DNA of 64,000 nucleotides from Methylomarinum sp965277025 (lineage in GTDB: Bacteria; Pseudomonadota; Gammaproteobacteria; Methylococcales; Methylomonadaceae), in contig OZ255706.1 of assembly GCA_965277025.1 (NCBI GenBank), positions 1,240,001-1,304,000 on the forward strand, read 5' to 3'. The translations under genes and the position numbers were made by a program. A model generated the notes under the pieces. That model saw nothing but the letters and a program-made list of their open reading frames with translations. It had not been told where the DNA came from and made no database searches. Of the stretch, positions 54,637 to 62,746 are shown piece by piece. Numbering within the stretch: the stretch's first letter is position 1; each line of letters starts with the position of its first letter.

Positions 54637-55857
54637 ATGGAACTCACTGCAATACACAAGCGAGTCATCGGGTTGGATGTTCACCAAAAGCAGATTACCG
54701 CCTGCGCCATGGTTGAACAGGCCGAGGGTGGTATTCAGACAGAGCATCGGCAGTTTGGCGCATTCAAACGTGATCGACGTGCATTAGCCGATTGGGTGCA
54801 GTCTGTCGCACCGGATGAGGTGGTGATGGAAAGCACCGGCATCTACTGGAAAAGCCCATATGCAGCTTTGGAACATGTGGGTATTTACGCCAGGGTCGTC
54901 AATGCCCGGCATGTGAAGAATGTGCCGGGACGCAAGACGGACATCGGCGACGCGCAATGGCTGGCGATGCTTTCCCGTGCCGGACTGCTGCGCGGTTCAT
55001 TCGTGCCACCGGAAAAGATGCGGCAGTTACGCCTGATTTCACGTCAACGACAGAAGTTGGTGTCGATGCTGTCTGCTGAGAAGAACAGACTGCACAAGGT
55101 ATTAACCGACGGCGGCATCCGGCTTGGCGTGGTGGTCAGCGATGTACATGGGCAATCCGCGCGCGCCATGGTTAACGCGCTGATTGAAGGACAGCCTGCG
55201 CATGATGTGTTGAAGCTGGCCAGCAATCGTCTCAAAGCGCCGCGCGCCGATATACTGGAGGCGCTGCAAGGTGAGCTGAGCGAGCACCATCGCTTCGTAC
55301 TGAATGAACTGATGCAGCATATTCAGGATTTGGAAGCACGCATAGCCAGATTCGATGCACAACTGCTGGCCGGACTGGAGAAGGAGAAAACGGTTTTGCA
55401 ATTGCTCCAGACTATTCCCGGTGTTGATTTGATTGGAGCAGCCATGCTACTTGTTGAGATCGGAACGGATATGACTGTCTTTGGCAGTGCGGATCGGCTG
55501 GCGTCATGGGTGGGCATATGCCCCGGCAACAACGAGTCTGCCGGCAAACGCAAATCAGGACGAACGCGAAAAGGAAACCCATATGTGCGTCGCCTGCTTT
55601 GCGAATGCGCCCATGCCGCCAGCCGAACCCGATCGGTTTTCCAGGCAAAATATACATCACTGGCGATTAGGCGAGGTCACCAACGCGCCATCATTGCGCT
55701 GGCTCACAAACTTTTGCGGACATGTTACTTCATGATTAGTCGCGGCGAGTATTCCCGGGATTCGACCATCGACTACGAAGAAATGGCTGTCAAACGCAAT
55801 GCACCACGCTGGATCAGAGCGCTGATAAAATTCGGTTATATAACACAACCGGGTTAA
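54637..55857 (+). CDS. IS110-family transposase, copy 2
   Basis: 406 residues. It has the conventional VVMESTG after the first catalytic block, KTDIGDAQWLAML and the C-terminal GICPGNNESAGK. The full DEDD set is present and no frame damage is seen, so of the two copies this is the better candidate for an active enzyme. Confidence 0.94.
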   Translation: MELTAIHKRVIGLDVHQKQITACAMVEQAEGGIQTEHRQFGAFKRDRRALADWVQSVAPDEVVMESTGIYWKSPYAALEHVGIYARVVNARHVKNVPGRKTDIGDAQWLAMLSRAGLLRGSFVPPEKMRQLRLISRQRQKLVSMLSAEKNRLHKVLTDGGIRLGVVVSDVHGQSARAMVNALIEGQPAHDVLKLASNRLKAPRADILEALQGELSEHHRFVLNELMQHIQDLEARIARFDAQLLAGLEKEKTVLQLLQTIPGVDLIGAAMLLVEIGTDMTVFGSADRLASWVGICPGNNESAGKRKSGRTRKGNPYVRRLLCECAHAASRTRSVFQAKYTSLAIRRGHQRAIIALAHKLLRTCYFMISRGEYSRDSTIDYEEMAVKRNAPRWIRALIKFGYITQPG

Positions 55858-55944
55858 GCCAGCTTACTTCATTGAATATGGATAAGCAGCCTTTTCACGG
55901 CTGAGAACTCCTTGCGCATTCGATATGGATCATTTCATGTTAAA

Positions 55945-57008
55945 TAGGGAATATCCTGTCGTGAAGCTTGAATGTTGTTGATAATGACCGGTGTTTGATT
56001 GCTTGGAAGCCAGTGTCGCAAATCAACATCAGAAGGTGGTGTGTCACTGAACTTTTGTCGGAAAGTGTTATTTCCGGCGGCGGTGACAAAAGTATTATCG
56101 TTACAGAAAGAAGCCCAGACAAAAGGAAAGCCGCCGTGATTGACGATGATTTGACAGGCTTCTTCCAGTAATTTTTGTTTATCGTTGACTCTGACAATGA
56201 GCTGATTGGTGTCAGAGAGTGTCTGATAAAGGTTTTTTTGTTGAAGAAGATGGTTTTTGCTTTCTGTCAAGCGCTTGACTAAATGATTAAAAGCCTGCGC
56301 CAATTGTTGTAGTTCGCCTTTCCCTTGTAACCGGGCGGTGACTGGTTGTTCGGTCAATGCAAACTGGTGCATTAAACGACTGAGATAAGAGATCGGGTGA
56401 GTGATGAGCCGGTTTAAAATGGCAATGAAAAAAAAGGTAATGGCAATGCTGATCAGCCAGAACAGCAGGCTGTTGATGATGCTGTCGTATTGGATTTGCT
56501 TAAGAGCAAAAGACATATCATAAGATAAGACCAGGACGCCATAGGCTAAAGGTCTCAGCTCGGCTGGTAGTAGTTGTTGCTGGATTGGATAATAGGCCTG
56601 AATGAGATTTTTATCAGAAAGAAAATGAATCTGGGGTTGTTTGTTCAGCAAAGTCTTGTGAAACAGCGGCAGGGATAAATCAGGATAAACGTTTTTAATC
56701 GACTGGCCTATCCAGTCATAATGGATCGCTTTTATTATTATGCCTTGTTCATCGGTCAAGGCCAAGGCGGATATTTCCGGACGGGCGCTTAATTCGCTGA
56801 ATTCCTGGTCGACAATATTGTTGATATCGGCTGGAGATTCAAGAACCCGTTGTAGCCGGGCCATGATTTGTTCGACATGCTGCAGACTTTGCTCGGCTAA
56901 ATGTTGTCGATAGATAGTCGATTGGTAAATAAACATGCCAGCGATAATGGCGCTGGACAGTAAAAAAACCAGTACCGGCAGCCAAACGCGTAAACGAATG
57001 GTTCTCAT
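55945..57008 (-). pseudogene. Membrane sensor kinase, 5' part: periplasmic sensor, HAMP, start of GAF
   Basis: The start is MRTIRLRVWLPVLVFLLSSA, a first membrane helix. A periplasmic domain of ~150 residues (DIGQ-like, with ISALALTDEQGIIIKAIHYD) is followed by a second helix (NSLLFWLISIAITFFFIAIL), a HAMP linker (NRLITHPISYLSRLM) and a GAF domain (EEACQIIVNHGGFPFVWASF). The frame is cut by IS110 at 55944. It overlaps the substrate-binding-protein gene by four bases, so the two were an operon. Confidence 0.8.
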
Positions 57009-57977
57009 CGGCGTGGCTCCTGGTCAAGCAATTCGCCATTGAGAAAGTTTGCGGTATCCACGCTTTGATGCAAAAGTTTTTTGTTATGCATCAATGTCAC
57101 TAAGGCGGTAACGGTTTTTGTGAGTTGCGGATTGTCGCCGGCCAACAGGCGATTGTTTTCATTTTTATCCGGGATTTTGATCCCGGCATATTGAGCGACC
57201 AACGCTTGTGGAGGCAGTCCCATACGCGGAGCGATTTTTTGGCGGGCAAGATCCGGAAAGGTTTTGAGGTAAGCCAGGGCTTTAAAATATCCTTCAAGTA
57301 GTTGTTTAAGTGTTTCAGGGTGTTGTTCGACAGTTTTTTTTCGGACGACTAATACATCAACTATGCGCTCAGGAATTTGGTGGCTGTCGAACAGGATATT
57401 GGCGCCGGATGACAATAATTCGCTTTTAACCGGCTCAAAAGTGACGATGGCGTCAACCTGACGTTTTTTGAAGGCCATTAGATGTTCAGACTGTTAACGG
57501 GACAATTTGAATGTCAGCAGGTGACAGCTGTGCCGACGTCAACGCGCCATCCAGCAGGATAGCGCCGACGGCACTGTTTTCCACGCCGACTTTTTTGCCT
57601 TTTAATTCTGTCAGTCGGGTAATCTTGGGCTGGCCAAGCAATACATCGCCGCCATTGGAAAAATCAAATACCAATATAATTTGAATATCCTGTTCGGTCT
57701 GTTTTAAAAACAAGGCTTCATCAAGGGTCAGCGCCGCCATCTCGAGCATATGGTTGCGGAAGGCGTGCATCACTTCCGTTGCGGAGGGCATTTCGACCAG
57801 ATTTAATGGCAGTTTGTCGTAATAACCCAGTTTTTTGGCCAGGTACAAAGTTTCGTAGCCAATCCAAATATTGCTGCCAAGCCGTAAAGGTTGTTGGGGC
57901 GGCTCACAGGCAATAAGAAATGGCAGCAAAAACAGAATCAAGCCAAGCTGTCTTCCGCGGCCGGCAAAGTGTCTCAT
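57005..57977 (-). pseudogene. NMT1/SsuA-like periplasmic substrate-binding lipoprotein (frameshifted)
   Basis: The first part (57486-57977) has a lipoprotein signal with LPFLIACEPPQQ. The binding domain follows: RLGSNIWIGYETLYLAKKLG, ATEVMHAFRNHMLEMAALTL, KITRLTELKGKKVGVE. After VPLT one extra base near 57495 ends it with TGA; the other frame continues SEHLMAFKKRQVDAIVTFEP and is open to 57005. Together ~324 residues, the normal size for NMT1/THI5-like proteins. It has no adjacent ABC permease but overlaps a sensor kinase, suggesting a sensing rather than uptake role (inference). Confidence 0.8.
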
Positions 57978-58067
57978 CTATCGAATACCGTTAAAATAAA
58001 TGGGTGTATTCGATTATAGGCGGCGGAGATGGAATTGGCAGGTGTGATTTTGTGAAAGTGTTAGCGA

Positions 58068-58205
58068 TCAAGGAATCGCTGGTTAAATCAGCGATTCCTT
58101 TGGACACAGGGATGTGTCGTCAAAATCGATAGCTGCAAGCTATTGATTTTGTGAGCAAAGCGGAAATCGTTGTCCGTTTTGCGGGCGCTGACAAGTCATG
58201 GATAA
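58068..58205 (+). repeat. Dispersed intergenic repeat, copy R4
   Basis: AAGGAATCGCTGGTTAAATC, then GTCGTCAAAATCGATAGC, then GCTATTGATTTTGTGAGCAA, AGCGGAAATCG and GGGCGCTGACAAGTCATGG. The central inverted repeat is well kept (CAAAATCGATAGC against GCTATTGATTTTG). It lies in the 290-bp gap before the DUF934 stop. Confidence 0.7.
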
Positions 58206-58267
58206 TTTGTCTGCGTTGATTGAGCCGGTTTTACCGTCAATACAAATGGTTTTATGGCAAGAGTGGG

Positions 58268-58726
58268 TCAGGAACTAAACAATAATTCCTGATAACTGAC
58301 GGAAAAATCATCCATCAGTGATAGGGCTAACGGTAACTGGGATTCGTCCGTTAATTCGAAAGCATTGATGCCGACTTTGCTCATGTAAAAGACTTGATCG
58401 ACCATATAATGCCCTGCAGCCCGGATCTCTCCGCCAAATTGGTAGCGTTCCCGCAGCAGCTTGGCTTGAGAAAAACCGCGGCCATCGGTAAAAACAGGAA
58501 AATACAACTCAACCATGGCAATATGAGGCAATGCATCCGCCAGGTCGGCGACATTTTCGTTCGATTGCAGGCGAACAGCCAGTTTCCCTGGATGGGACTT
58601 TAGTGAAGCGGCTTCATTTTGCCAGCGCGCCAGGGTGATAATAACATCACCGCTGGGTAATGGGTTGCTATCGTCAGCAAATGTCCAGGTGTTGTCGATG
58701 ATTTGGCGGTCTTTAATGATTTGCAT
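58268..58726 (-). CDS. DUF934 family protein (sulfite-reductase partner)
   Basis: 152 residues from MQIIKDRQIIDNTWTF; upstream in-frame sequence belongs to cysI in another frame. GDVIITLARWQ, LAVRLQSNENVADLADALPH and MVELYFPVFTDGRGFSQAKL are typical of DUF934, a family found next to cysI. It overlaps cysI by 14 bp and is surely cotranscribed. The biochemical role is not established. Confidence 0.88.
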   Translation of the reverse strand: MQIIKDRQIIDNTWTFADDSNPLPSGDVIITLARWQNEAASLKSHPGKLAVRLQSNENVADLADALPHIAMVELYFPVFTDGRGFSQAKLLRERYQFGGEIRAAGHYMVDQVFYMSKVGINAFELTDESQLPLALSLMDDFSVSYQELLFSS

Positions 58727-60368
58727 AAACGTGCTCTTTAAAAGGGTCAAAACCAATGCGTTTAACGGTTTCCAGAAAGCTTTCCTCGGCGTGTTGGCGC
58801 TGTTTGAGGTAAACATCGAGAATTTTACCGATAGCTGCGGTGATTTCATCTTTTGCGATTGCAGGGCCAAGGCGTTTTCCAATCGCAGCTTCATTCTCGG
58901 ATGAGCCACCTAAGGTGAGCTGGTACCATTCCACGCCTTTTTTATCGACGCCTAAAATACCGATGTGGCCGACGCTTTGATGCGCGCAACCGTTCATGCA
59001 GCCTGACATATTGACTTTAATGTCGCCGATTTCATGGACATAATCTATATCATCCAGCATTTCATTGATTTCGCGGGCGATGCCGATCGAGCCGGCGTTG
59101 GCTAAGCCACAAAAATCCAGTCCCGGGCAACAAATCATATCGGTGACCGAGCCAATATTCGGTGTGGCCAGTTTCAATTTCACCAATTCCTGCCACAAGG
59201 CGTACAAATCGCCTTGTTTGACATCGGCCATCACCAGGTTTTGTCGGTGAGTCGTGCGGATTTCGCCAAAACTGTAGCTGTCGGACAGGTCTGCCACAGC
59301 GTCCAGTTGTTCTGCTGTGATATCACCCGGTGGTGAGTTTGGGGCTTTCAGTGACAGCATCACATTGTGATAGCCGGCTTGTTTATGTGCGCACAGGTTG
59401 TTTTTCACCCAGCGGGCAAAATTAGGGTTTTGCTGCTGCTGACTATGGAAACTGCTGTCTTCAGCAGCATCTGCAGCATAAGCGCGTGGATGGAAGAATG
59501 ATTTGATATGGTCGATTTTTTCCTGCGCCAGAATCAGTTTGTCGCGGTTCTTTAACCACTCTTCTTCAACCAGCGCGCGGATTTTATCGATGCCTTCTTC
59601 GCGCACCAGAATCTTGATGCGGGCTTTATATTTATTGTCGCGGCGACCAAACAGATTGTAAATGCGCAAAATGGCGTCCAGATAAGACAATAAATATTTT
59701 GGCTCCAGAAATTCCTTGATTTCTGTTCCAATCACCGGTGTGCGGCCCAGGCCGCCGCCAATCAGAATACGGAATCCCATTTCGCCCTGGGCGTTTTTAA
59801 TCAGATGTACGCCAACATCATGAAATTGCGTGGCCGCCCTGTCAGTAGCGGAACTGCTGACGGCAATTTTGAATTTGCGCGGCAGATAGGCAAATTCCGG
59901 GTGCAGCGTGGTCCATTGGCGGATAATTTCACACCAGGGTCTGGGGTCTTCCAGTTCATCCGGGCAGACACCAGCCAGGTGATCTGTCGTCGTGTTGCGC
60001 ATGCAGTTACCGCTAGTCTGAATGGCGTGCATTTGCACCCTCGCCAGTTCCGCCAGAATATCGGGGACTTGTTCCAATTTCGGCCAGTTGTATTGAACAT
60101 TTTGACGGGTGGAAAAATGGCAGTAGCCTTTGTCGTATTTACGGGCGATTTCGGCCAGTTTGCGAACCTGTCTGGAAGACAGTAAGCCGTAAGGAATGGC
60201 TACTCGCAGCATCGGCGCATGAGTTTGAATGTACAAGCCATTCATCAGTCTGAGGGCGCGAAATTCGTCTTCACCGATTTCGCCTTTCAGGTAGCGTTCG
60301 GTTTGGCCTCTAAACTGGGCAACCCGTTCATCAACAAGGGTTTGATCGATATCGTTATATTGATACAT
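58713..60368 (-). CDS. cysI: Sulfite (or nitrite) reductase hemoprotein
   Basis: 551 residues. Two ferredoxin-like half domains and two siroheme domains: GYCHFSTRQNVQYNW, SGNCMRNTTTDHLAGVC and FKIAVSSSATDRAATQFHD. The 4Fe-4S/siroheme cysteines are in TDMICCPGLDFCGLANA and VNMSGCMNGCAHQSVG. It reduces sulfite to sulfide for cysteine synthesis; a nitrite-reducing role cannot be excluded from sequence, but the DUF934 partner favours sulfite. An IS4 element ends 91 bp upstream of the start codon and may have altered its promoter. Confidence 0.9.
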   Translation of the reverse strand: MYQYNDIDQTLVDERVAQFRGQTERYLKGEIGEDEFRALRLMNGLYIQTHAPMLRVAIPYGLLSSRQVRKLAEIARKYDKGYCHFSTRQNVQYNWPKLEQVPDILAELARVQMHAIQTSGNCMRNTTTDHLAGVCPDELEDPRPWCEIIRQWTTLHPEFAYLPRKFKIAVSSSATDRAATQFHDVGVHLIKNAQGEMGFRILIGGGLGRTPVIGTEIKEFLEPKYLLSYLDAILRIYNLFGRRDNKYKARIKILVREEGIDKIRALVEEEWLKNRDKLILAQEKIDHIKSFFHPRAYAADAAEDSSFHSQQQQNPNFARWVKNNLCAHKQAGYHNVMLSLKAPNSPPGDITAEQLDAVADLSDSYSFGEIRTTHRQNLVMADVKQGDLYALWQELVKLKLATPNIGSVTDMICCPGLDFCGLANAGSIGIAREINEMLDDIDYVHEIGDIKVNMSGCMNGCAHQSVGHIGILGVDKKGVEWYQLTLGGSSENEAAIGKRLGPAIAKDEITAAIGKILDVYLKQRQHAEESFLETVKRIGFDPFKEHVYANH

Positions 60369-61524
60369 GAACTATTCAGAGCGGTTATAAAGGCTGATTA
60401 TGATATACCGGGATGGCTCAAATGGAAACCTTGAAGCGCTATTGGGTCTTAAGCCTCATCTCTGTACATGACAAAAAATATTAAAAGCTGGCGTAGCTCG
60501 TTGAAATGTAATTAAATACCGCATTTTGTTTTAGCGAATATGAATAACGGGACATTACAAATCAACGAGCTGACCGTCATATTAACTGAGCACTTTCAAT
60601 GGAACAAGGCAAGAATCGTTTGTTTTGTGGGTATGTTAATTGCTTTGATGGCAGTTAGCACGGTCAATCTGGCCCAGCTCGCCGTATTCTTTCCCAGTCG
60701 GGCAAAAATTTCCTCACGATATCGACGGATGCAACGATTTTTCAGTGACCATTGGCTGGATTACAATGAAGTCGCTCATTTCATCATGAAACTGTTTGGT
60801 TTCACTGATCAGGATTACTATCTGACGTTAGACAGGACGAATTGGAAGTGGGGTAAAACCAATATTAATCTGCTGGTGCTTGCCGTGGTTTATCGGGGTG
60901 CCGCCATTCCGGTGTATTGGTTGCCTTTAAACAAGCGGGGCAACTCTAATACGAAGGAACGTATAGCGCTGATGAAACGCTTTATTGCGCAGTTTGGCCG
61001 ACATCACATCAAAGGTCTTTTGGCTGATCGGGAGTTTATTGGAGACGAATGGATGGGCTGGTTGTTTGAGCAAGAGATTCCCTTTTATATCCGTATTCGC
61101 AACAACGCCTGGACAACCAATGCCCAAGGCCAGCGAATACGCGTAGAGCGTTTGTTTTATGGGCTTAAGCCGGGTAGCACACGACACCTCTCAACAGCGC
61201 GCTATTTGGGAAATTGTTCAATTTATCTCAGTGGGTTACGGCTGAGTGACGGTGAGTTATTAACTGATGTTACGCGCTACGCCGGATAATTGATAAAATT
61301 TGAGGATGAACAAAGAGAAATTAGACCTGTACACAGACTATTTAATCAGCAATACGAGCTATGCGACGGCGACGGGTTTGTCGTCAATGTTAGATGGAGA
61401 AGTTAGCCATGATAGTGTCACGCGTTTTTTATCGTCCAGGACGTACACATCAAAAGACCTCTGGCTGGAGGTTAAACGAACAGTCCGGAAGATTGAAGAA
61501 GAATCAGGGTGTTTGATTTTTGAC

Positions 61525-62746
61525 CTCTGTACATGACAAAAAATATTAAAAGCTAGCGTAGCTCGTTGAAATGTAATTAAATACCGCATTTTGTTTTAGC
61601 GAATATGAATAACGGGACATTACAAATCAACGAGCTGACCGTCATATTAACTGAGCACTTTCAATGGAACAAGGCAAGAATCGTTTGTTTTGTGGGTATG
61701 TTAATTGCTTTGATGGCAGTTAGCACGGTCAATCTGGCCCAGCTCGCCGTATTCTTTCCCCGTCGGGCAAAAATTTCCTCACGATATCGACGGATGCAAC
61801 GATTTTTCAGTGACCATTGGCTGGATTACAATGAAGTCGCTCATTTCATCATGAAACTGTTTGGTTTCACTGATCAGGATTACTATCTGACGTTAGACAG
61901 GACGAATTGGAAGTGGGGTAAAACCAATATTAATCTGCTGGTGCTTGCCGTGGTTTATCGGGGTGCCGCCATTCCGGTGTATTGGTTGCCTTTAAACAAG
62001 CGGGGCAACTCTAATACGAAGGAACGTATAGCGCTGATGAAACGCTTTATTGCGCAGTTTGGCCGACATCACATCAAAGGTCTTTTGGCTGATCGGGAGT
62101 TTATTGGAGACGAATGGATGGGCTGGTTGTTTGAGCAAGAGATTCCCTTTTATATCCGTATTCGCAACAACGCCTGGACAACCAATGCCCAAGGCCAGCG
62201 AATACGCGTAGAGCGTTTGTTTTATGGGCTTAAGCCGGGTAGCACACGACACCTCTCAACAGCGCGCTATTCGGGAAATTGTTCAATTTATCTCAGTGGG
62301 TTACGGCTGAGTGATGGTGAGTTATTAATCATCGTCTGTCAGCATTTGAACCCTGATGCGATTAAAATTTATGGCTTGCGTTGGGAAATCGAAACGCTTT
62401 TCGGCGGTTTAAAAGGACGGGGATTCAAACTTGAGGAAACGCGTGTAGTCGGTTATCTTCGGATCAAAAAATTGTTAGTACTTCCCGTTATTGCTTTCTG
62501 TTGGTCACATAAAGCAGGCGAATGGAAACATGATTGCGAGTTACCAATAAAAACCAAAACACATCAGCGGCTCGCGCAAAGCCTGTTTCGATATGGATTA
62601 GATTGTATCCGCTCAACGTTGTTTAATGTCTTATCTCAATCAAAAAGGATGATTAGAAAAGTGATTGCTCTTTTGCAACCCATACCTTTTGTCACTGGAA
62701 TACATGAGGCTCAATTGTCATAAGCTAATTTTTGTCATGTACAGAG
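61525..62746 (+). mobile_element. IS4-family element, copy 4 (innermost of the nest)
   Basis: 1222 bp, both inverted repeats intact, with a perfect 9-bp duplication ATTTTTGAC (61516-61524 and 62747-62755). Confidence 0.96.
61605..62723 (+). CDS. IS4-family transposase, copy 4
   Basis: 372 residues, intact, with TLDRTNWKWG, LLADREFIG and YGLRWEIETLFGGLKGRGFK. It differs from the others at a few positions (FFPRRAK, ARYSGN, FGGLKG, GIHEAQLS). These mark it as a slightly diverged lineage rather than an immediate copy of its outer neighbour. Confidence 0.94.
   Translation: MNNGTLQINELTVILTEHFQWNKARIVCFVGMLIALMAVSTVNLAQLAVFFPRRAKISSRYRRMQRFFSDHWLDYNEVAHFIMKLFGFTDQDYYLTLDRTNWKWGKTNINLLVLAVVYRGAAIPVYWLPLNKRGNSNTKERIALMKRFIAQFGRHHIKGLLADREFIGDEWMGWLFEQEIPFYIRIRNNAWTTNAQGQRIRVERLFYGLKPGSTRHLSTARYSGNCSIYLSGLRLSDGELLIIVCQHLNPDAIKIYGLRWEIETLFGGLKGRGFKLEETRVVGYLRIKKLLVLPVIAFCWSHKAGEWKHDCELPIKTKTHQRLAQSLFRYGLDCIRSTLFNVLSQSKRMIRKVIALLQPIPFVTGIHEAQLS

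Larger units (their letters stand above)
54375..55944 (+). mobile_element. IS110-family insertion sequence, copy 2
   Basis: 1570 bp matching copy 1 at 1031-2600, with about eleven substitutions. It is inserted in the sensor kinase gene in the opposite orientation to it. Removing it plus one base restores the kinase frame (QDIPY-KLDLSS). Confidence 0.92.
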
